Shown here: positions 18,175-26,962 of the stretch, piece after piece
Layout of the letters: each line of letters opens with the position of its first letter
Numbering within the stretch: the first letter of the stretch is position 1
Assembly: GCF_010993745.1 (NCBI RefSeq)
Contig: NZ_WOTN01000001.1
Span: 2,855,235-2,919,234 of the forward strand
Source: Fodinicola acaciae
GTDB taxonomy: Bacteria > Actinomycetota > Actinomycetes > Mycobacteriales > HKI-0501
Length of the DNA: 64,000 nt
Reading direction: 5' to 3'
Program-made: the position numbers and the translations under genes
Notes under the pieces: generated by a model
What the model was told of the DNA's origin: nothing
Seen by the model: only the letters and a program-made list of their open reading frames with translations
Database searches by the model: none

Positions 18175-19890
18175 CTACTTGTACATGGTCTGGTTCATCG
18201 TCCCCGGCGCGTACGCGTCGGGGTCGACCCAGACGTTGATCAGGGACGGCTTGCCGGACTCGCGGGCCCGGCGCAGTGCCGGCCCGATGTCCTTGGGGTC
18301 GCGCACTTCCTCGCCGTAACCACCGAGCATCTGCGCGAACTTGTCGTAATGAACGTCGCCGAGTGTGTTGCCGACCCGCTCGCGCTCCAGGCCGTACTTC
18401 TGCGCCTGGCCATAGCGGATCTGGTTCATCGACGAGTTGTTGCCGACGATCCCGACGAAAGGCAGGTTGTAGCGGACGAGGGTTTCGAAGTCCCAGCCGG
18501 TGAGGCTGAACGCTCCGTCGCCGAACAGCGCGACGACCTCCTTGTCCGGCCGGGCGTGTTTTGCCGCCAGTACGAACGGAATGCCGACGCCGAGCGTGCC
18601 GAGCGGGCCCGGGTCCATCCAGTGGCCGGGCGACTTGGGCTGCACGACCTGGCCGGAGAAGGTGACGATGTCGCCGCCATCGCCGATGTAGATCGAGTCC
18701 TCGGTGAGGAATTCGTTGATTTCGTGGACGAGCCGGTAAGGGTGGATGGGGCTGGCATCCGAGTGCAGCTGCGCCAGCCGCTTCTGCCTGGCCTGTTCCT
18801 CGACGCCGAGCAACTCCTCCAGCCAGGCTTTCCGGCCGGTCGCGCCGTTGTCCTCGCGTCCGGACGCCGCCTGCGTCACCGATGCCAGCACCAGCCCGGC
18901 GTCGCCGACGATGCCCAGGTCGATGTCGCGGTTTTTCCCGACCGTACGGTAATCCAGGTCGATCTGGACGACCGTGGCGTCCTTCGACAGCCGCCGGCCG
19001 TAACCCATCCGGAAGTCGAACGGCGTGCCGACGATGACGATGACATCGGCGTTGTTGAAGGCATAGCGGCGGGCCAGCTGGAAGTGGTGCGGGTCGCCGG
19101 GTGGCAACGTGCCGCGGCCGGCGCCGTTCATGAACGCCGGGATGTTGAGCGTACGCACCAACTCGATGGCCGCGTCGGTGCCGCGGGTGGTCCACACCTG
19201 GCTGCCGAGCAGGATCGCCGGTTTTTTGGCGTGTACGAGCAGATCCGCGAGCTTCTCGATCGCGGCCGGGTCGCCGGCGCCGCGGGTGGACGCGCGATAA
19301 TGGCCGGCCGCCGGGATGCGCGCCGACTCCAGCGGCACCTTCGCGTCGAGCACATCGCGGGGGATCTCAAGGAAAGACGGGCCGGGCGCACCGAGATAGC
19401 ACTCGCGGAAAGCCATCGTCACCATGTCCGCGACGCGCGCGGTGTGCGGCACGGTCGCGGCGAACTTGGTGATCGGGTTCATCATGTCGACGTGCGGCAG
19501 GTCCTGCAGTGAGCCCATTTTGTGCTGGGTGAGGGCTCCCTGGCCACCGATCAGCAACATCGGGCTCTCCGCACGGAAAGCGTTGGCCACACCGGTCACC
19601 GCGTCGGTGGTGCCGGGGCCGGCGGTGACGACCGCGCAGCCGGGTTTTCCGGTCACGCGCGCATAACCGTCGGCGGCGTGCGCGGCGACCTGCTCGTGCC
19701 GCACGTCGATGACCTCGATGCCTTCGTCGACGCAGCCGTCGTAGATGTCGATGATGTGTCCGCCGCACAGGGTGAAGATCGTGTCCACACCCTCGGCCTT
19801 GAGCGCTTTCGCTACCAGGTGACCACCCGAGATGGTCTCGGGCTGGGCCGGCTCCGCGTCGTTGGCCGCGCCGGTCGCTGTCTGCGCCAT
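18175..19890 (-). CDS. ThDP enzyme: oxalyl-CoA decarboxylase / 2-hydroxyacyl-CoA lyase group
   Basis: 571-residue thiamine-diphosphate enzyme with the catalytic Glu E66 (VRHEQ) and the ThDP/Mg motif GDGAFSL...GNN. Its position before frc is where oxalyl-CoA decarboxylase is expected. However, the Tyr-Glu pair of Oxalobacter Oxc (near its residues 120-121) is not evident: the region reads [15 protein letters not shown], closer to the MGAFQEFPQV pattern of 2-hydroxyacyl-CoA lyases, and the early [14 protein letters not shown] is unlike Oxc. Either role gives formyl-CoA: decarboxylation of oxalyl-CoA, or cleavage of a 2-hydroxyacyl-CoA. First gene of the operon; a perfect GCATAC-C-GTATGC operator is 85 bp upstream. 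Confidence 0.8.
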   Translation of the reverse strand: MAQTATGAANDAEPAQPETISGGHLVAKALKAEGVDTIFTLCGGHIIDIYDGCVDEGIEVIDVRHEQVAAHAADGYARVTGKPGCAVVTAGPGTTDAVTGVANAFRAESPMLLIGGQGALTQHKMGSLQDLPHVDMMNPITKFAATVPHTARVADMVTMAFRECYLGAPGPSFLEIPRDVLDAKVPLESARIPAAGHYRASTRGAGDPAAIEKLADLLVHAKKPAILLGSQVWTTRGTDAAIELVRTLNIPAFMNGAGRGTLPPGDPHHFQLARRYAFNNADVIVIVGTPFDFRMGYGRRLSKDATVVQIDLDYRTVGKNRDIDLGIVGDAGLVLASVTQAASGREDNGATGRKAWLEELLGVEEQARQKRLAQLHSDASPIHPYRLVHEINEFLTEDSIYIGDGGDIVTFSGQVVQPKSPGHWMDPGPLGTLGVGIPFVLAAKHARPDKEVVALFGDGAFSLTGWDFETLVRYNLPFVGIVGNNSSMNQIRYGQAQKYGLERERVGNTLGDVHYDKFAQMLGGYGEEVRDPKDIGPALRRARESGKPSLINVWVDPDAYAPGTMNQTMYK

Positions 19891-19969
19891 CGCTGGTTCA
19901 TCTCCTCGTACGTTCTGGGGCGTGCGGTTCGGGACCGAGCTAAGCCCCGGGGACCGCCTGTCCGGTTGT

Positions 19970-19987
19970 AGATTGCATACCGTATGC
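19970..19987. promoter_or_regulatory. Operator of the oxalate regulon, site 2 (ThDP-frc operon)
   Basis: AGATTGCATAC followed by C and GTATGC; the inner 13 bp (19975-19987) form a perfect odd-centre palindrome GCATAC-C-GTATGC. It lies in the 162-bp gap between gcl and the ThDP gene, 85 bp before the ThDP start, and is the best of the three copies. Confidence 0.65.
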
Positions 19988-20052
19988 CTAGGCTCATCGT
20001 GGCCCAGACCACACTCGATGTCCAGAGGGTTGCCGGAGAAAGTTAAGCCTCG

Positions 20053-21777
20053 TTACGAGGCCTTTTGGCCGATCGGCGCCAGATCGGGCACGGGTTCGTA
20101 CTCGACGATCGCGTCCAGTGACGGACCCATCGCGGCGTTCGCCTCGCGTTCCACCATGACTTCCACCAAAACCGGCAGTTGTACGCGCTCGGACTCGGCG
20201 GTGGCCCAGGCGAGCGCGCCGGCGATGTCCTCCGGCCGCTCGACCCGCCGCGCCGGACAGCCGAACGCGTCCATGACCTTCACGTGGTCGATGCCGCCCT
20301 CGCCGTAATGCAGGTCGACGGCGAAGTTCATGTCGTAGGGGATCTCGCTCTGCCGGATCAGCCCGAGATACTCGTTGTTGATCATGACGATCACGAACGG
20401 GATCCGGTACTGCGCGGCGACCGCGACCTCCTCCATCAGGAACTGGAAGGAATAGTCGCCGGCGACGGCGACCACCGTACGTTCCGGATGCGCGCACTTC
20501 ACCCCCATCGCCGCCGGCACCTCCCAGCCGAGCGGGCCGGCCTGGCCGCAGACCAGATAACGGCGCGGCAGGAACGTACGCTGGAACTGGCCCGACCAGA
20601 TCTGGTAGAGGCCGATAGCGGTCACGAAGGTGGTCTCTGCCGGGAAAAACTCGTTGATCTCACGGAAAACCCGCGGCGGCTTGATCGGAGTGTCGTCGAA
20701 GTCGTCGCGGCGTACGAGCGTGTCGCGCAGCTCCTCGACCCGCTCGGTCCACTGACCGGACCGGCGCGGCGGTGAGATTTCCTGTGCCTGGAAGGCCATC
20801 GCGGCCAGGGTCGAGCGCGCGTGGCCGACGACGCCGAGATCCGGCTCGAAAACCTTGCCGATCTGCGTCGGCTCGATGTCGACGTGGATGAACTTACGGC
20901 CCTTCCGGTAGGTGTCCAGGTCACCGGTGTGCCGGTCGCCGAAACGCGCGCCGATCGCGAGCACCAGGTCGCTTTCCAGGAAGGCCGCGTTTCCCCACCT
21001 GGTCTGTGTCTGGATCCCCGCCATGCCGGCGAAAAGCGGATGGTCCTCGGGGAAGGCACCTTTGCCCATCAGCGTCGTCTGGACCGGGATCTGCAGCCGC
21101 TCGGCCAAATTACGCAGCTCGTCGGTGGCGTTGGCGATGATCACGCCACCACCGGCGAGGATGAGCGGCTTTTCGGCCTGCAGCAACATCTCCACGGCGG
21201 CGCGTACGGCCGCCGGCTGCGGCTCCGGCACCTCGATCGGCAGCGGACCATCCACTGTGGAGTCATACAGGCACGTGCCGCGCTGCACGTCCAGCGGCAG
21301 ATCGATCAGCACCGGTCCGGGCCGGCCGGACTGGGCGATCCGGAACGCCTCGCGGAAGACCCACGGCGCCTGCGCCGGTTCCTTCAGCTGTACGGCCCAT
21401 TTCGTCACCGGCCTGGCGATCTCCACGATGTCGACCGCCTGGAAGGCCTCCTGGTGCAGCTTGGCGCGCGGCGCCTGGCCGGTGATGCAGATCATCGGGA
21501 TCGAGTCGGCCAACGCGGTGTAGAGGCCGGTGATCATGTTCGTGCCGGCCGGTCCGGACGTGCCGATGCAGACGCCGACTTTCCCGGTCGCGCGCGACCA
21601 TCCGTCGGCCGCGTGGGTGCCTCCTTCCTCGTGCCGCACGGTGATGTGCTTGATCGAGCTGGTCCGCAACGCGGCGTACAACGGCAGGATCGCCGCGCCG
21701 GGGATGCCGAAGACGGTCTCGACGCCTTCGGACTCCAGCACCGCGACGGCCGCCTCCATGCAGGGAACTCGCTTCAC
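20053..21777 (-). CDS. gcl: Glyoxylate carboligase (tartronate semialdehyde synthase)
   Basis: 574-residue ThDP enzyme that condenses two glyoxylates to tartronate semialdehyde with loss of CO2. Gcl hallmarks: GTSGPAGTNMITGLY, CITGQAPRAKLH, NCGQAGPLGW-like VCGQAGPLGW and NNEYLGLIRQS. GTG start at 21777 overlaps the glxR stop by 4 nt; an internal ATG at 21759 would remove aligned residues. Odd: residue 50 is Glu (VRHEEGG), where E. coli Gcl has Val51, the celebrated exception to the catalytic Glu of ThDP enzymes. Last gene of the sucC-sucD-hyi-glxR-gcl operon. Confidence 0.92.
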   Translation of the reverse strand: MKRVPCMEAAVAVLESEGVETVFGIPGAAILPLYAALRTSSIKHITVRHEEGGTHAADGWSRATGKVGVCIGTSGPAGTNMITGLYTALADSIPMICITGQAPRAKLHQEAFQAVDIVEIARPVTKWAVQLKEPAQAPWVFREAFRIAQSGRPGPVLIDLPLDVQRGTCLYDSTVDGPLPIEVPEPQPAAVRAAVEMLLQAEKPLILAGGGVIIANATDELRNLAERLQIPVQTTLMGKGAFPEDHPLFAGMAGIQTQTRWGNAAFLESDLVLAIGARFGDRHTGDLDTYRKGRKFIHVDIEPTQIGKVFEPDLGVVGHARSTLAAMAFQAQEISPPRRSGQWTERVEELRDTLVRRDDFDDTPIKPPRVFREINEFFPAETTFVTAIGLYQIWSGQFQRTFLPRRYLVCGQAGPLGWEVPAAMGVKCAHPERTVVAVAGDYSFQFLMEEVAVAAQYRIPFVIVMINNEYLGLIRQSEIPYDMNFAVDLHYGEGGIDHVKVMDAFGCPARRVERPEDIAGALAWATAESERVQLPVLVEVMVEREANAAMGPSLDAIVEYEPVPDLAPIGQKAS

Positions 21778-22658
21778 AGGCTGGCCTTCCGGTTGAGATT
21801 TTCGAGCACCTTCAACAAAGCCGAGTGGTCGAGGTCGCCGAAGCCCTGCTGGCGCGCGGCCGAGAGCAGCTGCGCGACCTGCGCGGCCATCGGCAGCGCG
21901 ACCTCCGACTCGCGTGCCGCGGCCAGCACGATCCCCATGTCCTTGTGATGCAGGTCGATCCGGAAGCCCGGCGCGAACTGCCGCTCCACCATGGTTTTCC
22001 GCTTCAGGTCGAGGATCCTGCTGGCCGCGAGGCCGCCGGCCAGCACGTCCAGGCCGGTGCCGGCGTCCACGCCGGCCGCCTCCAGCAGCACGATCGCCTC
22101 GGCGACCAGCGCGTACGTGCCGCCGACGACGAGCTGGTTGGCCGCCTTCACCATTTGCCCGGCGCCGTGCGGCCCAACGTGGACGATCGTTTTGCCGACC
22201 GCCTCGAGAAAGGGTTTGGCGCTCTCGACATCGTCGGCACTGCCGCCGACCATGATGGAGAGCACCCCGTCAACCGCGCCTTTCTCGCCGCCGCTGACGG
22301 GGGCATCCAGGACCCGCACTCCGCGGGTGTGCCCGGCCTCCGCGACCTTTTTCGAGGTCTCCGGCCGGATCGTGCTCATGTCGATGTAGAGCGCGCCGGG
22401 TTTCACGTTGTCCAGCACGCCGTCCGGGCCGAACGCCACCGCTTCGACCTGCGGCCAGTCCGGCAGCATCGTGATGACGACATCGGCGCCGCTGACCGCC
22501 TCGACAATGCTGCCGGCCGTCTCGCCGCCGGCCTTGCGCAGCTTTCGCGGCCCGGTCTCGGCCACGTCGAAGCCGATCACCCGATGGCCGGCGCGTACCA
22601 GGTGACCGGACATTGGCGCGCCCATGATGCCGAGGCCGATGAAACCGACAGTGCTCAT
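21774..22658 (-). CDS. glxR: Tartronate semialdehyde reductase (2-hydroxy-3-oxopropionate reductase)
   Basis: 294 residues from the ATG at 22658, which overlaps the hyi stop by 4 nt (ATGA). Beta-hydroxyacid dehydrogenase family: NAD-binding GFIGLGIMGAPM at the N-terminus, substrate loop DAPVSGGEKGA, and the catalytic Lys in KAANQLVVGG. It reduces tartronate semialdehyde made by Gcl to D-glycerate. The gene is translationally coupled to hyi before it and gcl after it, so the three form one pathway block. Confidence 0.93.
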   Translation of the reverse strand: MSTVGFIGLGIMGAPMSGHLVRAGHRVIGFDVAETGPRKLRKAGGETAGSIVEAVSGADVVITMLPDWPQVEAVAFGPDGVLDNVKPGALYIDMSTIRPETSKKVAEAGHTRGVRVLDAPVSGGEKGAVDGVLSIMVGGSADDVESAKPFLEAVGKTIVHVGPHGAGQMVKAANQLVVGGTYALVAEAIVLLEAAGVDAGTGLDVLAGGLAASRILDLKRKTMVERQFAPGFRIDLHHKDMGIVLAAARESEVALPMAAQVAQLLSAARQQGFGDLDHSALLKVLENLNRKASL

Positions 22659-23467
22659 GAGGCGATCTCCTTCAGCCAGCCGAAACTTGCCGCGCTCGGA
22701 CCGACCGGCTTGTATTCCAGGCCGACCTGGCCGGCATAGCCGGATTTCTCCAGCCGCCCCAGGACCTCGCCGTACGGGATCGTGCCGGTGCCGGGCTGGC
22801 CGCGGCCGGGCACGTCGGCGATCTGCACATGGCCGAACCGCGCGGACAGCCGGTCGACCAACTCCAGCGGCTCCTCCCCCATCCGGTGCAGGTGATAGAA
22901 ATCGGCCAGGAACGAGATGTTGTCGACGCCGCTTTCCTTGCGTACGCGGTCGATCACCGCGATCGCGCCGCGCGAGGAGGTGATCGGATAGTGCGGGCTC
23001 TCGTACGAGTTCAACGCCTCGACAACGACGGTGGCGCCGGTTCTCGCTGCCGCGCTGGCCGCCTTGGCGAGGTTTTCCGCGGCGAGCTCGTCCTGCCGCA
23101 CCGGGTCGGCGTCGGCGTCGCGGTTTCCGTACAGGGCATTGAGAATCGTGCAGCCGAGCCGCTCGGCGAAGCCGACCGCCACGTCGATGTTGGCGACGAA
23201 CCGGTCGCTTTGCGCCGGCCGGGACAGCAGGCCGCGCTCGCCACGCGCCATGTCGCCGGCATCGAAGTTGAGGCCGACCAGGCGGACACCGGCGTCCTGG
23301 ATCGCCCGCTGCAGCGCGTCGAGATCGCCGTCGGCCGGCACCGGAGTGGCGAACGGCCACCACAGCTCTACGGCTGAAAAGCCGGCTGCCGCGGCTGCCG
23401 CCGGTCGCTCCAGCAGCGGAATCTCGGTGAAGAGGATGGAAAGGTTGACGTCGAAGCTGATCGCCAT
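22655..23467 (-). CDS. hyi: Hydroxypyruvate isomerase
   Basis: 270 residues from the ATG at 23467; the longer open frame is a sucD shadow. TIM-barrel isomerase of the AP-endonuclease-2 fold that interconverts hydroxypyruvate and tartronate semialdehyde. Acidic active-site segments VVEALNS and VGLEYKP sit at the expected places, with FLADFYHLHRMGE and HVQIADVPGRGQPGTG characteristic of Hyi. It lies between sucD (7 bp) and glxR (4-nt overlap), a classical hyi-glxR-gcl order. Confidence 0.92.
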   Translation of the reverse strand: MAISFDVNLSILFTEIPLLERPAAAAAAGFSAVELWWPFATPVPADGDLDALQRAIQDAGVRLVGLNFDAGDMARGERGLLSRPAQSDRFVANIDVAVGFAERLGCTILNALYGNRDADADPVRQDELAAENLAKAASAAARTGATVVVEALNSYESPHYPITSSRGAIAVIDRVRKESGVDNISFLADFYHLHRMGEEPLELVDRLSARFGHVQIADVPGRGQPGTGTIPYGEVLGRLEKSGYAGQVGLEYKPVGPSAASFGWLKEIAS

Positions 23468-23474
23468 GTGGCTC

Positions 23475-24359
23475 CTAACTGATCTCACGAAGCAGCCGCG
23501 CGGTTTCGCTCGGCGTCTTGCCGACCCGTACGCCGGCGGCTTCGAGCGCGTCCTTCTTGGCCTGCGCGGTGCCGGACGAGCCGGACACGATCGCACCGGC
23601 ATGGCCCATGGTTTTGCCTTCTGGAGCGGTGAAACCGGCGACATAGCCGACGACCGGCTTGGTGATGTGCTGCTGGATGTACGCGCCTGCGCGCTCTTCC
23701 GCGTCACCGCCGATCTCCCCGATCATCACGATCGAGGTCGTCTCCGGATCGTCCTGGAAAGCCTGCAACGCGTCGATGTGTGTCGTGCCGATCACCGGAT
23801 CGCCACCGATGCCGATGGCGGTGGAAAAGCCGATGTCGCGCAGCTCGTACATCAGCTGGTAGGTCAGCGTGCCGGATTTCGAGACCAGGCCGATGGGTCC
23901 GGGACCGGTGATGTCGGCCGGAATGATGCCGGCGTTGGACTTTCCAGGGCTGACGATGCCGGGACAGTTCGGCCCGATGATCCGTGTCTTGTTGCCGGCG
24001 TCGACGGCGTGCGCCCAGAAGGATGCCGAGTCGTGCACCGGAACGCCTTCGGTGATCACGACCGCCAGGCCGATCGCCGCGTCGATCGCCTCGATGACCG
24101 CGTCCTTGCAGAACTTCGGCGGCACCAGGATGACCGTGGTGTTCGCGCCGGTCTCGGCGATCGCCTCGGTGACCGTGCCGAAAACCGCCACGGAGGTGCC
24201 GTCGAAGTCGAGTTTTTGGCCCGCCTTACGGGGATTCACACCGCCGACGATGGTCGTGCCGGCGCGCAGCATGCGTGCGGTGTGCTTCAGGCCTTCCGAG
24301 CCGGTGATCCCCTGCACGATGACCCGGCTGTCCCGGTCGAGGAAAATCGCCACGGTCAC
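23475..24359 (-). CDS. sucD: Succinyl-CoA ligase (ADP-forming) alpha subunit family
   Basis: 294 residues from a GTG at 24359 whose GTGA overlaps the sucC stop. CoA-binding Rossmann domain (VQGITGSEG), [11 protein letters not shown] and the phospho-His segment GHAGAIVSG are all present. It would form a complex with the upstream beta subunit to link nucleotide phosphorylation with a CoA thioester. A TCA-cycle sucCD is normally elsewhere, so this pair is probably dedicated to the island, perhaps supplying or recovering CoA esters (succinyl-, oxalyl- or malyl-CoA). The substrate is inference. Confidence 0.88.
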   Translation of the reverse strand: MTVAIFLDRDSRVIVQGITGSEGLKHTARMLRAGTTIVGGVNPRKAGQKLDFDGTSVAVFGTVTEAIAETGANTTVILVPPKFCKDAVIEAIDAAIGLAVVITEGVPVHDSASFWAHAVDAGNKTRIIGPNCPGIVSPGKSNAGIIPADITGPGPIGLVSKSGTLTYQLMYELRDIGFSTAIGIGGDPVIGTTHIDALQAFQDDPETTSIVMIGEIGGDAEERAGAYIQQHITKPVVGYVAGFTAPEGKTMGHAGAIVSGSSGTAQAKKDALEAAGVRVGKTPSETARLLREIS

Positions 24360-25492
24360 ACTCCTGCCAGCTCGGCGGCTTTGGCGGCCGCGTCGTCCAT
24401 GGTGTCGACAACGGTCACGAGCGGATGGTTTGCCTCGGCGAGGATGTGCCGGCCGGCGACGACGTTGTTGCCGTCGAGGCGTACGACCAACGGTTTCGTC
24501 GCCTCCGCGCCGAGAATCCGCAATGCCTGGACGATGCCGTCGGCGACCGCGTCGCACGCGGTGATGCCGCCGAAGACGTTGACGAAGACGCTGCGTACGT
24601 CCGGATCACCAAGGACGACGGACAGCCCGTCGGCCATCACCTTCGCCGACGCACCGCCGCCGATGTCGAGAAAGTTCGCCGGCCGTACGCCCGCGTAGGC
24701 GACGACGTCCAATGTGGACATCACCAGGCCGGCACCGTTGCCGATGATGCCGACCTGACCGTCGAGCTTGACATAGTTGAGGTCGAGCGCTTTTGCCTTT
24801 GCTTCCAAGGGATCGGTCGCCGCCGTGTCGTGAAACGCCGAGTGGTCGTGACGGAAGGAGGCGTTGTCGTCGAGCGTGATCTTGCTGTCCAGCGCGACGA
24901 TCCGGCCGTCCGCGTCGCATACCAGCGGATTGATCTCGACCAGCGTCGCGTCCTCCGCGACGAAGCTGTCCCACAGCTTCACCAGCACCTCGGCGACCTG
25001 GTCGGCCACCGCCACCGGAAAGGCTGCCGCCGCGACGATGTCGCGCGCCGTGTCGATGTCCACAGTGGACACCGGTCGGCGGACCAGTGCCTCCGGGCGG
25101 GTCGCGGCCACCTCCTCGATGTCCATGCCGCCGGAGATCGACGCCATGGCAAGGAAAGTGCGGTTGGAGCGGTCGAGGAGAAAGGAGACGTAATATTCCT
25201 CTGCCACCTCGCGGGCGGCGCCGATCAGCACCTCGTGGACGGTGTGGCCCTTGATGTCCATGCCGAGGATGTCGCCGGCCTTCGCGACCGCGTCGGCCGG
25301 ATCGGCGGCCAGCTTGACACCACCGGCCTTGCCACGACCACCGGTTTTCACCTGTGCCTTGACGACGACCCGGCCGCCCAGCCGCTCGGCGGCCGGTCCG
25401 GCATCCGCCGCCACGCTCACCACCTCACCTGGCACCACCGGCACGCCGTGCCGTTCGAGCAGGTCTTTCGCCTGGTGTTCGTACAGGTCCAC
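24356..25492 (-). CDS. sucC: Succinyl-CoA ligase (ADP-forming) beta subunit family
   Basis: 378 residues, the usual beta-subunit length. ATP-grasp start [36 protein letters not shown], the Mg-binding VEINPLV and the nucleotide loop [11 protein letters not shown] are intact, as is [16 protein letters not shown]. First gene of the minus-strand operon sucC-sucD-hyi-glxR-gcl. Its promoter region faces the third OxlT-type carrier and contains two operator-like sites, so it is likely induced with the rest of the island. Confidence 0.9.
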   Translation of the reverse strand: MDLYEHQAKDLLERHGVPVVPGEVVSVAADAGPAAERLGGRVVVKAQVKTGGRGKAGGVKLAADPADAVAKAGDILGMDIKGHTVHEVLIGAAREVAEEYYVSFLLDRSNRTFLAMASISGGMDIEEVAATRPEALVRRPVSTVDIDTARDIVAAAAFPVAVADQVAEVLVKLWDSFVAEDATLVEINPLVCDADGRIVALDSKITLDDNASFRHDHSAFHDTAATDPLEAKAKALDLNYVKLDGQVGIIGNGAGLVMSTLDVVAYAGVRPANFLDIGGGASAKVMADGLSVVLGDPDVRSVFVNVFGGITACDAVADGIVQALRILGAEATKPLVVRLDGNNVVAGRHILAEANHPLVTVVDTMDDAAAKAAELAGV

Positions 25493-25516
25493 GGGCGCTC
25501 CTTCGATCCAGAACAG

Positions 25517-25529
25517 GTCGACAGTATGC
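25517..25529. promoter_or_regulatory. Imperfect operator near the sucC start
   Basis: A GTATGC half-site (25524-25529) with a degenerate left half (GTCGAC, 3 of 6 matches), 25 bp upstream of sucC. It pairs with the stronger site at 25581-25598, about 57 bp further on. Alone this would be weak evidence. Confidence 0.3.
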
Positions 25530-25580
25530 AGTATTCAATTTCTCGACGTCTAGATGTGGTCACGGTCACATCGTTCTGGT

Positions 25581-25598
25581 AGATTGCATACAGTATGG
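25581..25598. promoter_or_regulatory. Operator of the oxalate regulon, site 3 (sucC / third carrier)
   Basis: AGATTGCATAC followed by A and GTATGG: the palindrome GCATAC-A-GTATG(G) has one mismatch. The overlapping TAGATT (25580-25585) would fit a -10 box for the rightward carrier gene (start 25624), so repressor binding there would block it directly. The site also lies 94 bp upstream of sucC. Confidence 0.6.
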
Positions 25599-25623
25599 CG
25601 TAACCATTGTCGAGGAGGCAGGC

Positions 25624-26958
25624 ATGAGCGCGACCACCGAGACACCGCCGGGCCTGGTCCGCGAGGTCTACGACTGTTGGGGCCGGCGCTATCGGGTCGG
25701 CCCGTCCGCGACCCGGCTGATCGGGCATTCGCGCAGGTGGATGCTGTGGTTGCCGGCAGCCGCGATGGCCTCGGTCGGCGTGCTGCAGTATGGCTTCGGC
25801 ACCGCCGTCCCCGCTCTCGTGGCGGCACACGGCTGGCCGCCGGCGCAGGCCTTCTGGCTGCTCGCGCTGTGGACCGTCTGCCAGGCCGGTGTCGGCCTGC
25901 CGACCGCGTATCTGCGCGAACGCGGCGTCGTCGGACCGCGGACGATCATGCTCCTGGGCGCCGCGCTGTGCGCGCTCGGACCGCTCGCGCTGGCCACGCG
26001 CAACACGATCGGCGCGGCCGTGCTCGGCTATTCGGTGCTGAGCGGCATCGGCGCCGGGCTCGTCTACGCTGGCTGCACGTCGACGGCTTCCAAGTGGTAT
26101 CCGGAAAAGTCGGCCGCGAGGGTCAGCACGGTGACCGGCGCGTTCGCGTACGGCTCGGTGCCGTTCGCCGTCGCGTACGTCCTCGGCATGCGGCCGGACA
26201 ACCTCGGCACGCACCTCGGCGTCACCGGTGTCATCATCGGCGTGGTCGTCCTCGCCGCCGCTCTGCTGCTGCGCGATCCGCCGGCGCATTGGTGGCCGCC
26301 GCACCTCGACCCGCAGAAATGGGCCCTGGACAACCGGCTCAACCCCGGTCGCGTCAAGAACCCGCCGGCCGTGCGGCAGTTCACGCCGCGCGAGGCGATG
26401 CGGACCGGCGCTCTGCCGATCATGTACGTGTTGCTGTTCTGCGCCGGAGCGGTGTCCCTGTTCAACGTGACCTTCTTCGTCACGTACGCGATGTGGACCG
26501 GTCTCGGACCGGTGCTGATCGCCACCGGCGTGGCACTGCTCATCGGGTTGAACGGCGCCGGTCGCGCGCTCGCGATCCGCGTCTCGAACCACCTCGGCCG
26601 CAGCCGTACGCTCGTGTTCGTGCTGGCCACGCTCGGCTTCGGCCAACTGCTGTTCGCCGCCGCCGCGAGCGCCGGCATCCGCCCGCTGCTGTTTGCCGCG
26701 GCTGTGCTGGCCGGAGTGGGTGGTGGTGCGTTCTATCCGCTTTTTGCCAGTCTCACCAAGGATTACTTCGGCGAGCGGAACACGCTGGAGATCAACGGCG
26801 TGGTCTACAGCGCGAAGGCGTTCGCCGGGCTCGCCGGCGTCGGCCTGGCCGCTGTCGCCGTGCCGGCCCTCGGCTATCCGGCCGTGTTCCTGGTGGCCGG
26901 CGGCCTCGCGCTCGGCTCAGCGGCCCTGGCCGTACGCCTGCGTCGTCCCCACCGTTGA
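25624..26958 (+). CDS. OxlT-type MFS carrier, copy 3
   Basis: 444 residues, about 12 membrane spans, start preceded by GAGGAGG. Relationship to copies 1 and 2 shows in the N-terminal GRRYRVGPSATRLIGHSRRW, the SGIGAGLVYAGCTSTASKWYPEKS segment and YFGERNTLEINGVVYSAK. The most diverged of the three and placed apart, facing the sucC operon across shared operator sites. It probably carries oxalate, glyoxylate or a related C2 acid. Its 3' end is 4 bp from the convergent aldehyde dehydrogenase. Confidence 0.85.
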   Translation: MSATTETPPGLVREVYDCWGRRYRVGPSATRLIGHSRRWMLWLPAAAMASVGVLQYGFGTAVPALVAAHGWPPAQAFWLLALWTVCQAGVGLPTAYLRERGVVGPRTIMLLGAALCALGPLALATRNTIGAAVLGYSVLSGIGAGLVYAGCTSTASKWYPEKSAARVSTVTGAFAYGSVPFAVAYVLGMRPDNLGTHLGVTGVIIGVVVLAAALLLRDPPAHWWPPHLDPQKWALDNRLNPGRVKNPPAVRQFTPREAMRTGALPIMYVLLFCAGAVSLFNVTFFVTYAMWTGLGPVLIATGVALLIGLNGAGRALAIRVSNHLGRSRTLVFVLATLGFGQLLFAAAASAGIRPLLFAAAVLAGVGGGAFYPLFASLTKDYFGERNTLEINGVVYSAKAFAGLAGVGLAAVAVPALGYPAVFLVAGGLALGSAALAVRLRRPHR

Positions 26959-26962
26959 CCCG

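Noticed and set aside
18175-19890. Firm call as oxalyl-CoA decarboxylase (oxc)
   Set aside because: The Oxc active-site Tyr-Glu pair is not evident; only the broader ThDP group can be supported.
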